From Saccharum officinarum (taxonomy: Eukaryota > Streptophyta > Magnoliopsida > Poales > Poaceae), in contig CM036158.1 in assembly GCA_020631735.1 (NCBI GenBank), positions 83,339,914 to 83,403,913 of the forward strand: DNA of 64,000 nt, written 5' to 3'. Each line of letters starts with the position of its first letter. The first letter of the stretch is position 1. Made by a program: the position numbers and the translations under genes. This document shows, piece by piece, positions 36,817-49,527 of the stretch. The notes below the pieces were generated by a model. That model had not been told where the DNA came from and ran no database searches. It worked only from the letters and a program-made list of their open reading frames with translations.

Positions 36817-39440
36817 GCACACACTAAACATGATGTCGGGCCTAGATGCGGTAAGGTACAACAAACTACCAATCATAGAACGGTAAAGAGTTTGATCGAT
36901 TGGTTTACCTCCCTCATCTAGGTCGAGATGTCCATTAGTTGGTATTGGGGTCTTGATTAGCTTGCATTCTTCCATCTTGAATCTTTTGAGAAGATCTTTG
37001 GTATACTTTTTTTGAGAGATAAAAATTTCTTCTCTCATTTGCTTGACTTGAAACCCAAGGAAGAATGTTAGCTCACCAATCATTGACATCTCGAACTCTT
37101 TTGACATCAATTCACCAAATTTTTTGCAATAATCTTCATTTGTTGACCCGAAGATAATATCATCAACATAGACTTGACAAATGAAGATCTTTTCATTAAA
37201 CTTCTTGGTGAATAGTGTGGTGTCAATCTTCCCAATAGTGAAGCCCTTCTCAATGAGGAAATCCCGGAGGCGCTCATACCACGCTCTAGGGGCTTGCTTG
37301 AGCCCATATAGCGCTTTGGACAACCTATAAACATGATTAGGATATCTAGGGTCTTCAAACCCGGGAGGTTGTTCAACATAGACTAGTTCATTTATGAAGC
37401 CATTTAAAAATGCACTTTTCACATCCATTTGATATAGTTTCATATCATGATGTGATGCATATGCAAGAAGGATACGAATGGCTTCAAGTCTTGCAACGGG
37501 TGCAAAAGTCTCTCCAAAATCAAGACCTTCAACTTGAGAGAACCCTTTTGCTACTAGTCATGCCTTGTTTCTTACTACTACACCTTGATCATCTTGTTTA
37601 TTGCGGAACACCCACTTGGTTCCAATGACTCTTGCGCCTTTTGGATGCTCTTCAAGTGTCCAAACTTGATTGCGGTCGAAGTTATCCAATTCTTCATGCA
37701 TGGCATTCACCCAATCCGGATCTTGAAGAGCTTCTTCTACATTCTTAGGTTCAAGACAAGAGACAAAAGAGTGATGTTCAACAAAAGAATTAAACTTTTG
37801 AGATCGAGTCATTACACCCTTTGTAGGACTCCCTATGATGAGATCTTGTGGATGTGCTTGAAGTAGGGGTGAGTTTCTTCGATCAACCATTTGAGGAGTA
37901 GGATGGGGAGCATCAACATCTTGTGCTTGTGCCTCGGCTTGATGATGAGAGACATGGGTGTCTTCATTTTCAACTCTCTCATTCTTGTCATCATCTTGAG
38001 GCACATATGATGAATATGGTGGATTGACAATTTGTACATCGTCTTCATCATCTTTAGGCTTGATGTCTCCCACTAGCATATTCTTCATGGCCTCTCTCAA
38101 TGGTTCATCACCTACATCATCACAATTCTCAATTGCTCCTTGGAAGCCGTTAGATTCATCAAATTCCATATCATATGTTTCTTCAACCAAACCGGTGGCA
38201 TGGTTAAATACTCTATATGCTTTAGACTTTGATGAGTAACCAACAAGAAAACCAATATCACAACGTCTTTGGAACTTCCCTAGGTGTTGACGCTTCTTGT
38301 AGATGTAGCATTTGCAACCAAACACCTGGAAGAATGAGACGTCCGGCTTTTTCCCATTTAGCAACTCATAAGGGGTCTTGCAAAGGAACTTTTGTAGGAA
38401 GAGGCGATTTGAAGCATAGCATGCGGTGTTGATTGCCTCGGCCCACAATTTCTCCGGTGTGTTGTACTCATCTAGTATTATTCTTGCAAGAGTGATCAAG
38501 GTCCGGTTCTTTCTCTCAACTACACCATTTTGTTGAGGAGTGTAGGTTGATGAAACTTTATGCTTGATTCTAATTTCATCACAGTAGGTTTCAATGTTGG
38601 TGTTGTCAAACTCTTTGCCATTATCACTTCTAATTTTCTTTATCTTAACTTCAAATTCATTTTGAGCCCTCTTTGCAAACTTCTTGAAGCAATTTGCCAC
38701 TTCGGATTTGTCATGAAGAAAGAAAGTCCAAGTGTATCTTGAGTAGTCATCCACAATTACTAGGCAATAGAGATTTCCACCCAAACTTTTGTAAGTTATA
38801 GGACCAAACAAATCCATGTGTAGAAGTTCTAGTACTCTTGATGTTGACTTGTAGGCTTTGGTTGGATGAGTGTTTGCAACTTGTTTGCCAGCTTGACATG
38901 CACTACAAGGTTTGTCCTTCTCAAACTTTACATCCTTCAAACCTCTCACTAATTCTTTCTTCAATAGCTTGTTGAGAGTGTTCATTCCAACATGAGCAAG
39001 CCTCCTATGCCAAAGCCATCCAAGTATAGTTTTGGTGAATAAACATGTCATCAAGTTTGCATCTTCGGAGGTGAAGTCAACTAGATAGAGATTATTGTAT
39101 CTAAAGCCTTTGAAAATCACTTGCTTGTCATCTATCTTTGTAACAACCACTTCATTTGGACTAAACAAGCATTGGTAGCCAAGATCATAAAGTTGCCCAA
39201 CGGATAGTAAGTTGAAACTCAATGAAGCAACATAGAGCACATTTAAGAGAGAATGATCATTTGATATTACAACCTTGCCTATACCCTTGACTTTGCTCTT
39301 TGAATTGTCCCCAAATGTGATCTTGTCTTAACATACCCCATTTTCTTCAAGTGAGGTGAACATACGAGGATCACCGGTCATGTGTTGTGTGCAACCACTA
39401 TCAATCACCCAATGAGATCCACCGGTCTTGTAGTTCACCT
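36817..39440 (-). pseudogene. Protease-integrase-reverse transcriptase of copia element 1 (part before the insertion)
   Basis: One minus-strand frame carries protease (HWVIDSGCTQHMTG, active-site Asp at about 39402), then LYVASLSFNLLSVGQL. The integrase zinc-binding region follows (WLWHRRLAHVG, then CSACQAGKQ, near 39015-38890). The integrase core comes next: HMDLFGP near 38810, IRSDNGKEF near 38620 and QQNGVVERKNR near 38520 hold the D, D and E. Reverse transcriptase has [15 protein letters not shown] and an intact YVDD box at 37159-37170. Stops interrupt it near 39330 (TAA) and 37558 (TGA, from an Arg codon). The frame ends at the gypsy insertion near 36817 and resumes at 20487. Domain order integrase before reverse transcriptase fixes it as Ty1/copia. 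Confidence 0.92.
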
Positions 39441-39452
39441 ACACATAAGAGA

Positions 39453-41792
39453 TCAAGCCTTTTGTTTAGGGACCCAAACTTGAGAGGGACCCTTAACTTT
39501 CTCAACTAGTGATTTGGCAACCCATATTTTCTTTGGCCTACTCTTGTTAGGGAGACCTAAGAACATGACTTTCATTTTTCCACTTGAATCTTTTCTAAGC
39601 ATGTAATGAGCATTGAAAGCAAAGGGTCTAGCATGCTTGGGCAAGAGTTGTGGTGGTGGAGTTTTGCACTCATGAGCAAAATGGCCTTCTTGTCCACACT
39701 CAACACATCTCTTTGGCTTGGGCTTTGACTTGCTTTGTTGTTGTTAAGCTTTGACTTTCTTCTCTTGATTTGCCAAGTAGCCAAAGCCACTCCTATCCAT
39801 CTTCATGACGGTGTTCATGAGTAGCTCACTTTGCAAATGTTGGCCTCTTGTGAACTTGCTTAGACCGGTCTTGAGATGCTCTTTCTCTTGCTTGAGCTTC
39901 TTGTTTTCTTCTATAAGTGACTCATTTGAAGCTTGCTTTTCAAGAACCATTAACTTCTTGTTCTCATTCTTGAGCATCTCATTTTCACTCTTGAGCTTGA
40001 CATACTCATCATAGTTGTTGGCCTCAACCACACTCTTGCCTTTGCCGCTAGAGTCTTGCTCAAAGTTCTCAACAATCAAATCATCACATGATGTAGCTAT
40101 ATCAATCTTAACAACTTGGTTAGTAGCATCATGTGTCTCAAGGGCAAGCTCATTAGCAACAATAAGAGTATCATAATTGATTTTCAATGCGGTATATTCA
40201 TCTTTTAGCAAGTTTAGCCTAGTGATGAGTTCACCATGCTTCTTCTTAATTTTATCATGTTTATCTCTAAGCTCCTTGTTAGAAGTTTTGAGCTCCTTAA
40301 GAGAAGAAGACATAGTTTCATTTTGATCTTTGAGCTCATCACTAGTCTTATGTGCATTCTCAAGCTTAGATGAGAGTGATTCATTTTCATGTTGAAGCTC
40401 ATCATTTTCATTTCTAGTTCTTCTTATGATTTTAGAGTATTTATTCAACAATTTTACAAGTTCATCATAACAAGGTGCATCATATTCATCATCACTATCA
40501 CTATCATCATCATCACTATCACTATTTTGTACCTTTCGATCACCCTTAGCCATAAGGCATAGATGAGTAGTGGAAGATGATGGTGAAGGTGGCGGTGAAG
40601 GTGGTGATGAAGATGTCGGTGAAGATGATGATGGCCCAATCACAAGTGCGGCGATCTTCTCTTTTTCATTGTCACTTTCATCGCCGGAGGACTCACATGA
40701 TGATTCAATGTCGGTGAGCCAATCACCAATAATATAAGCTTTGCCTCCTTTCTTCTTCTTGTAGAACTCTCTTTTCTTGCCATCTTTCTTTTTGTATGGC
40801 TTGTTCTTTCTTTTCTCATCTTCTTCATCACTTGAATCATCTTTCTTGCCCTTGTACTTGTTCTTGTACTTGTCTTTTGGAGGCTTCAAGCATTGATGAG
40901 CTAGGTGGACAAGTTCTCTACAATTGAAGCAATCCATTTCAGAGATTGGCTTCCTTTTGCTACTAGTGAAGAATTTCTTCTTCTTGCCATCGAACTTGAT
41001 GCCACTCTTATTGAGCTTCTTTAGCATATTGGTGGTCTTCCTCACCATAAGTGCAAGTGATGCATCATCAATGTCACTTTCACTTGAGCTTTCTTGCACT
41101 ATCATGGCTTGGCCCTTCTTCTTTTTCTTTTCATGGCTAGCTTTGAAGGCCAAGTCTTTCTTCTTGGAAGATGATGAGCCCTCTTCTGGAGTGATGTGCA
41201 TGTATATCTCATGTGCGTTGATCTTTCCCAATACTTGTGTTGGTGTTACGGCGGAGAGATCACTTTGGTGAAGTACGTTGACAATGTGTCCATACTTCTC
41301 AACGAGAAGAACACTCAAGATCCTCCTTGCAACATCCGATTGACTCATTTGAGTGAGTCCAAGAGCATTGAGATCTTCTACAAGAACATTTAAACGAGTG
41401 TACATCTCATTAGTACTTTCTTTGGGAAGCATCTCAAAAGAATTAATTTTCTTTAAGGCAATGTGATAGCGTTCCTCATGCTCACTCTTAGTTCCCTTAT
41501 GGAGAGCACAAAGATTTTCCCACAATTCATGAGCATTTTTGGCATTACGCACACGATTGAAGATATCTTTGCCTAAGCCCCGGTAGAGTGCATTTTTTGC
41601 CTTTGCATTCCACCGGTCGTACTTCTCCTCGTCACCACTTGGGTTGGCGGGATCCCTTATAGGAGGAAGCCCTTCGGTTGTGGCTCTAAGGCACCCAACA
41701 TCTATGGCTTCGAGGTACGCCTCCATACGAATTTTCCAATATGGAAAATCATCTCCCTCAAAAGTGGGAGGTGGTCCTTCCCCATTAGACAT
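39453..41792 (-). pseudogene. Extended gag of copia element 1, one internal stop
   Basis: The Met at 41792 follows the primer site by 40 bases and begins MSNGEGPPPTFEGDDFPYW, a typical Sirevirus-like gag start with a UBN2-type core (LYRGLGKDIFNRVRNAKNAH, ERYHIALKKINSFEMLP). A CCHC knuckle CFNCRELVHLAHQC lies at about 40890-40932. It lacks the usual Gly before His. Lys-rich and acidic stretches follow (40500-40850), then a long coiled coil (about 40420-39850). A TAA (from CAA) cuts the frame at 39744. Past it the same frame gives a second knuckle, CVECGQEGHFAHEC (about 39663-39704), and ends at 39453 with VWVPKQKA. With the stop ignored it is about 780 residues, far longer than an ordinary copia gag. 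Pol lies in a different frame downstream. Confidence 0.88.
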
Positions 41793-41831
41793 CTTGCTCT
41801 AGGCGGTGAAGCCTAAAATAAGAGCAACACG

Positions 41832-41843
41832 GCTCCGATACCA
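41832..41843 (-). other. Primer binding site of copia element 1
   Basis: TGGTATCGGAGC on the minus strand, two bases after the 5' LTR end. It matches the initiator Met tRNA complement except for one base (CGG for CAG). Confidence 0.8.
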
Positions 41844-41845
41844 AT

Positions 41846-43454
41846 TGAAAGGATCAAGATGCCAAAGAGGGGGAGTGAAATGGGCTTCTCTAAAAATTAA
41901 TTGCAAGAATTAAATCCTAAAAGTCAAACTTCACCCCTAGTGCCTACTAGTGTTCCTTGTGATTCTACCGATAAAAGTTTTGCACCCTAAGTTCCAATCC
42001 TAGACTAGCATGGCAATTCTAGGAAAGTAAACAAGCAATGAAAGTAATACACAAAAGTAAATGCTTGAAAGTAAAGGTTAGGAACATGACGATGTTTTGC
42101 CGAGGTATCGGAGAGTCGCCACTCCCCACTAGTCCTCGTTAGAGCACCCGCGCAAGGGTGTAACTCACCCTTGATCCGCGCAAGGATCAGGTGCTCTCTA
42201 CGGGTTGATTCTTCGACACTCCGTCGCGCCGAATCACCCAAAACCGCTCACAACTTGAGTTGGGTCACCCACAATCTCGTCGGATGATCACCAAACTCCC
42301 AATCACCACCAAACCATATTGGTGATGGCGATCACCAAGAGTAACAAGCTAGAGCTCTCACTTGACCACAACAAGCCTAATGAGAAGATGGATGCACACT
42401 TGCTACACTCTTGTCACTAGAGAGGATTCTCAAACTTTGATTCTCAAATCTCTATCCTCACTAGGGCTCTTGCACTCTAGGTGTTTCTTAGCTGAACAAA
42501 TGAGCAAGAGACCTCTAAAAGAGGTGGAGGAGATGTATTTATACACCTCTCAAACAAATCCAACTGTTATCTATCGAAACAGCAAAACGCGCACTGACCA
42601 GACGCGCCGGTCAGGTGTAACGGTCGAAAACCGAAAGCTATGCTGAGTGACCGGACGTGCCAATCTGTGATGACCGGACGCGCCGCTCTGAGATGACCGG
42701 ACGCGCCGATCAGGGATGACCGGACGCATCCGATCATGCAAGAGCTTACTGAAAAAGTGACCTGACGCACGACCGCATCCGATCATAGGTGACCAGACAC
42801 GTCAGGTCACCACGGGACCTTACTAGAACGTGACCAGACGCGCCGGTCACTTCACAGTCGCGTCTGATTACACTGTTTACCCTCTAGAACACGTGTCAGA
42901 CTGACCACCACGTCCGGTCCTCTCAAGGACCACGTCCGGTCGATCAGTTGAACCCACAGTGAAGTGTTAGTACTGACCGGACACGTCCGGTCATGACCAG
43001 GACTGCGTCCGGTCATAGGTAAACGGCTCAAACGTCTTCTAAACGCGACGCAACTTGAACCAAGTTGCTTCCAACTGAACTCTGAGCTTTTCTCGAGCTA
43101 CCTAGTGCTAAGTTTGACAAGTGTGCACCACACCTAAACACAAGACTCACCTAGGTCAAGCTACTCACTCATGCCCCCCTTTATAGTACGGTCAAAGGAA
43201 GAAACAAAGATCCTAACGACTATTCTAGATATAACTCAACATCTTGACATCCGGAACTAACCGTCCTTAATCTTATCGTTGATCCTTTGAAAACCAAAAT
43301 GATTTCCATCAAGGGACATGAATACCATATTGCTCAAAGCAGTTATCATCTCCATGACCTAACTTACCAACGTTTCTGCAAAACACACGTTAGTCATGGT
43401 AATTATGCATTGTCATCAATTGCCAAAACCAACACCGGGGCCTAGATGCTTTCA
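41846..43454 (-). repeat. 5' LTR of copia element 1
   Basis: 1609 bp, the partner of 13747-15336. It has the GACCGGACGCG palindrome cluster at about 42594-43020 and a TATA box at 42536-42543. Confidence 0.93.
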
Positions 43455-43459
43455 GTGGT

Positions 43460-44761
43460 GTTATTGCAATATCTTTATGTGTCTCACCTTAGTACCTATC
43501 TATATTGATCCCTAGAAAAGTTTCATGAAGTTTGGAATCAAAAAGTCACATGAAATGATAAGTTATATCCTTGTTGGAATGGTTTTACTAAGTGCTTGAA
43601 TTGCACTATTAAGTGAATGAAAATATAGGTCATCAACCCAACCTTGCAACCTTGCCCAAAAGACTCTAGATGGACTCTACAACAAAAGTCGTGAAAGGTT
43701 CGTGTTAAGCAAATGCCCCGAAAATGCTCCAATGGATCAAAAAGGATGATTTAAGCTTCATCGTGATCCTACTTTGGTCAAAGTAGAACAGCAGGTTCTA
43801 TACCAGTTTTGAGGTTGGACCTTAAATGAAAGTTGTAGCCCATATCATGTAGAACAAACTTTGTTTTTGGACTAAGAGCTAGATCAGCTTGGAAGTAAGT
43901 CAAATCGAGGTCACAAGATCGAATTTGCTGTTGTTTTCAGCATTTAGAAATATTCTAAGTCTGGAGTTTCGCTAAGCAACGACGTTGGCATTCTGCGTTC
44001 TCCAAAATTTGTTAAGAAACTTGATTTGGTCCAAAAATAAAAGTTGAAGGGTATATTATGGAGAAGAGCATGCAAAAAGTTGCACTGAATCAGGCACTGT
44101 CATTTTGAATATCCAAAAATAAAAGTTGAAGGGTATATTATGGAGAAGGCGAGTTCCCGTGACCGTTATCAACATGTTGACACTGTCATTTTGAGGATTA
44201 ATTACCCGCTGTTATAGAGCTCAAATGATCAAGCACCTTAAATGAGAAACGTAGAGTAGGCCGAGGTGAGCAAATTTCATTTTTGGCCTAAGGATTCATT
44301 CAGCACGGAAGCAGCGATTGTTTTTATACTTTTGTTCTTATAATTTGGGCGGTTCCGTGACAACTTGGACCCTAATTCCATGACTTAACATGAAGCTTTT
44401 TTTTAATATCCAAGTCATGATAAAATTTTAAATTTGTCAATGTCCAAATCACAGTAAAAATCTAGACTTAGCCATATTTCCATCCCCATCCCATAGTAAA
44501 TTTAAAGACTTAGCCAAATAAATCTGGATTTTTGCTATGACTTGGATATGTTAGAATACTGACTACCATGTGGTAGACATATGGAAAATGATTTTTTTAA
44601 CATGACTTGGACATTTACAAATTTAAAATTTTACAATGACTTGGATATTGAGAAATATGACTACCTCTAGAGTTTTTACAGTGACTTTCTGTTTGATCAC
44701 TTAGAACAACCTAGAAAATACTTAGGATAAAAAATGATATACATGGTGATTTGATCTGTGG
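43460..44761. other. Right interior of the Mutator-like element
   Basis: No coding region recognised. A 31-base segment (AAAATAAAAGTTGAAGGGTA onward) is directly repeated at about 44032 and 44115. From 44390 the text is the inverse of 13560-13740. Whether the middle is captured host sequence cannot be told by eye. Confidence 0.45.
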
Positions 44762-44998
44762 GGCTAGGCTTGGCGCCAATGATGATGGCGCCAAGCTTGG
44801 CGCCAATGGTGACGGCGCCAAGGTGCTGCCACGTCAGCGCCAGCTCGGCGTTGTCGGCCGCGTCGTCGGCCAAGTGGCATGGGGGCTTGGTGCCAACGTG
44901 GATGGCGCCAAGCCTAGGGTCTATTTTCTGAAATCTTTCCGTCAGGGGCGTATTTGAGAAAATCTTTCGAAAAAAGGGCTAAAAAGTAAAAAAGACGG
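44762..44998 (-). repeat. Right terminal inverted repeat with five GGCGCC sites
   Basis: Inverse of 12906-13171, with part of the GGCGCC cluster deleted or mutated: five intact sites, plus TTGGTGCCAACG as one decayed site. Confidence 0.83.
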
Positions 44999-45008
44999 CG
45001 TCCACGCA

Positions 45009-45336
45009 TGGGCTCGCGCCGGCCGAACGTTGCTCGCCCACGCCTGCGTCTCGCGGCCACGCTGGGCCCACGCCACTGATGTCACCCGTGCCGCACACCC
45101 TTGGGGACCGCTCGCACCCCCTCCATCTTCCCACGCGTATGCCATGTGTAACACTCGATCTACTTTTGAAACATTCGGATGCAACACTTGCAACATACAA
45201 AAAAAAGACAGATAAAACACTTGAAAAACATTGCAAACATACACAACATCAAGATAAAACACTTGCAACATATATGTGAAAACATATGCAACATCCAAAT
45301 AACACACACTTGCAACATACGTCTAAAAAATGCATG
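45009..45336. repeat. Middle part of the GCAACAT-rich host repeat
   Basis: A GC-rich segment to about 45145 is followed by many GCAACA / GAAACA words. The last five bases GCATG are the target of the next insertion, and the repeat resumes at 63385. Confidence 0.6.
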
Positions 45337-46556
45337 TGTCGGTGCTTTGTAAACCAGACTAGTAAATTTATATGATTGCCGCGCTGCTCTAGAAAGACGA
45401 TGGTAGCATCTAAAACGCACGAGAATTTATACTGGTTTAGGCCAGAGCCCTACGTCCAGTCTCAGAGATGATCAAGTGCGTGTTCCTCGCTTGAATGCTC
45501 TGAAGTTCTTACAATGGGGGGTGCAAGAATGGTGGAAGACATAGGAGACCTAGAACTAGGAGATGAGCTGCCCAAAGGGAAGCTTCAGGAGCCCTTCTAC
45601 GGTGTAAGAATGAGTGAATGAGAGTTGGATCCCTAGAATGTCTTGGATGGGTGCCCCTGGCTGCCCTTATATAGAGTTCGGGGTCAGGGTGCATACAAAG
45701 AAGGTGGTTCTCCCAATCGAAGGGTCGTGAGCCTGAGAGAGGTCCTAGCTAACTTGGCTTGCAAGCTACGTCATCTTGTGGTGCACGTCCGGGCATGATT
45801 GTCATCACGGTCCTATGGCCACGTCATGGCATGGTGTGGCATGGTGCTACTGTGCCAGCCATAGCAGCACTGTAGGCACGGTGGTGGTTGGCTAGTCGTC
45901 CTGTGCGACGTGGTCCTCCGCCATGGTCTTTGTCATCGCCTCCTGGTTTCCCGAGGCATCGTACAGGAGTTGGTAGCCGCCTTCGGATCGTTGATTGCTT
46001 CATTGGCTTGAGGGGCTGAGGGCCATGATCCAGATTGTTGGGGTCAAGGCTCTCGCCGGTTTGGATAGCCTCTAAATCAAGGCCTTTATCGTGGATCCCA
46101 TCCCATGGTGGGTAGGATCATACATGCGTGTTGTCGGGCTGTATTTGGACGGTGGGCACCATACCGGCCATCACTGCCTTGTGTGGTGTCATCCTGTCTG
46201 CACAGCGCGGTGTAGGGATGGCGTCTGACCGGATCGAGGTGACCGCTGTCTCCTCGGTCCTTGCAGAGTCAGAGTAGCGTGCTTACCTTTGCTAAAGCGG
46301 GCGCGTTTGGCTGGGCTTGACCTCTCCTCATTCCTCCTAGGGGTCGGGATGGGGGAGAGGTCGTGCGCCTATCGAGTGTCATGCGGCTAAGGTAAGAGGG
46401 AGGGTTCATGGCTGACCCTAGCCTTGGAGTCTGGCCTAGTTCGCTTGGCCTAGCTCTGCCTCAGTCGTTCGGGCCTTCGCTACCTGAAGCATCATGGGCC
46501 GCTTGGCCTACTAACTAATCGGTGCCCTAAGACACCCTAGGGTTATAACCCCGATA
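45337..46556 (-). repeat. 3' LTR of the old gypsy-like element
   Basis: It runs TGTCGGTGCTTTGTAAACC to AACCCCGATA on the plus strand, 1220 bp. It keeps the complete TGTCGGTGC end that the other LTR lacks. Confidence 0.87.
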
Positions 46557-46646
46557 GTAGCCCTCGAGCATTTTTGCGATCACAAAGTGGTCGTGAAAGC
46601 GCTGAGATGCGTGTGCGTTTGTGCACGGGTTCGTAGTCATGGCCTA
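46557..46646 (-). other. Interior of the old element next to its 3' LTR
   Basis: A purine-rich plus-strand primer candidate on the minus strand (GCTCGAGGGCTAC, 46557-46569), followed by 75 bases of interior ending in the GCCTA target of the next insertion. Confidence 0.6.
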
Positions 46647-47480
46647 TGTTGGTATTTATTAACGCAAATAGAATTTGAAGGATTCTGCAAGCGCACAGAA
46701 TACCATTGTAGCATTTTATCAGGAGTATTCTAGGTATCGTTATTTATGTTTTACCATAGGAAAAAAATGGAGTAAAGACTTATTGAGTAATAAAGGAATA
46801 TCTATCGGTCAACAAACTAGCATAGCTAAAGTAAGGAGTAAAGGTAATGATAGAAATTAAGCATAATGACACTCAGGGGATATATCACTAAGATATTACA
46901 AACTAGTTAACTCAGGAGAACAACGAGTGAGGTAGATTCCTATAACATTCTTATTACATGGTCAAAGTTTATATACATCCAACTATAGCTAAGACTAACT
47001 CTACTCTTGTGCACTTCGGGACGCCGCTTAGACAGTAGAGCACCCGCAATATATAGCTCTACTGACGTGACTACGGTCCTACAATTTAAGAACTTGCTCA
47101 ATTCAGCATGGACTACAAAGGATAGACGGGGCTATCACTTCCCGCTGCTACCACACAACCAGAGAACAGGGTGTACTCACAGGCAAAGCATCATATAAGC
47201 ACCATGCTTACACAAGGCTCAGCTACTTAGCCTAATCATGGTAAACTAGCAGGCTAAGCGCTCTATGAACCCTCACACAAAAGTATTGATAGCCTTAACT
47301 AAGCAAGACATATATATTCAAAGTAAGCAAAGCCATGTAGATAAGAATATGATAAATTAATAACAAGTCTTACAAGATGTAGAAGTGAAGATACAAGGCT
47401 TTGCCAAGTCTCCAAGACTAGATCTGAAACCTGAGCAAGAGCTCACCTCGACCCTCACTCTCAAGCTACTAATCTACTAC

Positions 47481-49474
47481 TGAAAGTCCTATGTTTGGTG
47501 TTGGTAATTAGTGACCATGTCTAAGTACTAATCCTATGCCTAAGTTGTATATAGCATATGAGGATTAGTACATTCCAAGGTTGGTGGCAAGATGGACATG
47601 GTGATCATGATGGCCACACTTGGATTTGGACACAACCCTACGTGATCAAGGCAAAGGTATATGCTTAAGGGTTGTGTTTTAGTAACCAAGACACCTAGTG
47701 GGTGTGGTTACATTATAGTATAGATAGACGTACTATAAAGAGGGGAATGACGCGGCTATTGAACTCCTAAGTGCCTCTAGGCGTGCATTTCATAATCATA
47801 TGCATTTGGATAGAACTAATAACGCCTTGAAAAATAATTGTGAAAATGCTAACACACTCGCACATGACGTGATCACTTGGTGGTGTTAGCACATTTGCGG
47901 TGGCGTTGAAGTTTGAGCAGCAGAGAGGGTTTGGGGTCCTCTCTCCCTCTCGCCGAGCTTGCGAGGCAGGATTCAGGCGTTTTCGAGGAATTGAAATGCC
48001 TATTTTCCTTTACGCCAATGTCGAGTTTTGGAGGCATTGTCACATGTTGTTTCACGAGCTAAAACATGTGCTAAAGTGACACACATACTTAGTCTAGCTC
48101 ATATGTGAAAGGGTGAATCAAACAGAGGCGAACGGAGGTCACAGTAGTGATCGGACGCTGGACCCGACGCGGTCTGTGTTTGACCAGACGCGTCTGGTTA
48201 GTGTTCAGCATCTGCGTGTGTCTCAGTTTTTTGATCAGACGCGGTGGCACGTCTGGTCAGTCTGGGTGCTTACTGGACTCCAACCGGACGCGGGCACTGT
48301 GGCGTCCGGTGTGACTTGCAAGCGCGTCCGGTCACTATTTCATTGGAACGCGATCTCTACTTGACCAGTGTGTCTGGTCCGTTATGGGACCAGCGCGTCC
48401 AGTCATACTTCGCGTGTCTGCTCTGCGCGACGAGCGCGTCCGGTCGGTGCTTCGCGGTGTAGGAGCTATGCGATCGGCGTGTCCGGTCAATTCGACCAGC
48501 GTGTCCGGTCAGCGCGACTGTAGCTGTTTTGAGTGCCTAAAGGCTATATTCGAAGGGGTATGTCTATAAATACTCATTGGCCGGCTCAAAGCTCTAGCTC
48601 TTGCATTCTTTGACATACTTGTGAGCACTTTAAGCTAAGCAACTCCCCTCCCACTCATCTCTCTTGCTTCTTTGCATATTCGAAGTGAGATTGAGTGATC
48701 CAAGTGCATTTGCATTGTGAGATTGCATCTAGTTGGCACTTGGTGGTTGATTTGCTGTGGGATTCTTGTTTCTCTTGGTGGTTGCCGCCACCTAGACGGC
48801 TTGGAGCAGCTTGGAGGCGTTGGCAAGAGTTGGTGATTGTTCTTGGCCACCTCCAGTGATTGTGAGGGGTTTGTTCCTACCTCGGCGAAGCGCCAAAGGA
48901 AACGTTAGTGGATTGCTCATGTCATTTGCAACCTTTTTGCCATTAGGTAGGTTCTTATGGCACCTTTTGAGAGGCTCGGTGTGTGACCGATTAGCCACCA
49001 AACAACGTGGTGAAGAGGGACACAACGGGGACTAGCGTGCCGGTAAGCACGTGAACCTCAGGATAAATCTTCGTGTCATCACTTTCATATTGTGATTGAT
49101 TGATCCCGGTGTTCAGTTGTCTTGGTATTCATTGTTGATCATATTGGTTGGCTTAATACTTTGCCCCTCGGTGAAACTCTCCTAATTCAACTCCACATTA
49201 CCTTCTTAGTTATCTTTGCTAGCTAGTTAGCTTTGCTAGAGTAGCTCTTTTGTGTAGCTTCCTAGTTGTAGTTGTAGTTACCTTCTTGGTTTAACTTGTG
49301 CGGTTGAGTGCAAATATACTAGAATTGTGAATTGGTTAGATGGCTTGCAAACACCCTATAGGCTAAGCAAAACTCGCATCTCGCTACTTGTTATTTTGAT
49401 AAACTTGTTTAGCTTGTATTTGTAGAAAATTTTAAAAGGCTATTCACCCCCCTTCTAGCCATCAAGACCTTTCA
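47481..49474 (+). repeat. 5' LTR of copia element 2
   Basis: It runs TGAAAGTCCTATGTTTGG to CATCAAGACCTTTCA, 1994 bp. The palindrome cluster (GACCGGACGCG type) at 48146-48520 is followed by a TATA box at 48564-48571. Confidence 0.94.
48564..48571 (+). promoter_or_regulatory. LTR TATA box, copia element 2
   Basis: TATAAATA about 40 bases after the last palindrome. Its equivalent in the 3' LTR is 57192-57199. Confidence 0.65.
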
Positions 49475-49476
49475 AG

Positions 49477-49488
49477 TGGTATCAGAGC
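49477..49488 (+). other. Primer binding site of copia element 2
   Basis: TGGTATCAGAGC, two bases after the LTR end, an exact initiator Met tRNA type primer site. Confidence 0.87.
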
Positions 49489-49527
49489 TGTGGTCACTAT
49501 TTGTAAGGCTTAACAACCTCGGTGTAA

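Larger units (their letters stand above)
13747..43454 (-). mobile_element. Sirevirus-type Ty1/copia element 1, split by a gypsy array
   Basis: The 3' LTR is 13747-15336 and the 5' LTR 41846-43454 on the minus strand, with exact GTGGT at 13742-13746 and 43455-43459. The two LTRs differ by several percent and by small indels. Taking out the array at 20493-36811 leaves about 13.4 kb. Order on the minus strand: LTR, primer site, gag, protease, integrase, reverse transcriptase, RNase H, GC-rich spacer, a third ORF, polypurine tracts, LTR. Large size, an extended coiled-coil gag, an extra ORF after pol and several polypurine tracts are traits known from Sireviruses. Confidence 0.92.
12906..44998. 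mobile_element. Mutator-like non-autonomous element with long GGCGCC-rich TIRs
   Basis: The left end CCGTCTTTTTTACTTTTTAG (12906) is repeated inverted at the right end (44998). The inverted match continues for about 250 bases, through TTTCTCAAATA, CTGACGGAAAGATTTC and the GGCGCC cluster. Weaker inverted similarity follows inside (about 13560-13620 versus 44390-44460). The 10-bp sequence CGTCCACGCA occurs at 12896-12905 and 44999-45008, within the 9-11 bp duplication size expected for Mutator-like elements. Without the copia insertion the element is about 2.4 kb. No transposase is visible. Confidence 0.78.

Noticed and set aside
49477..49488. tRNA gene suspected from a Met-tRNA-like sequence
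   Set aside because: Only the short primer-binding complement is present, next to an LTR end. The same holds for the other primer sites.
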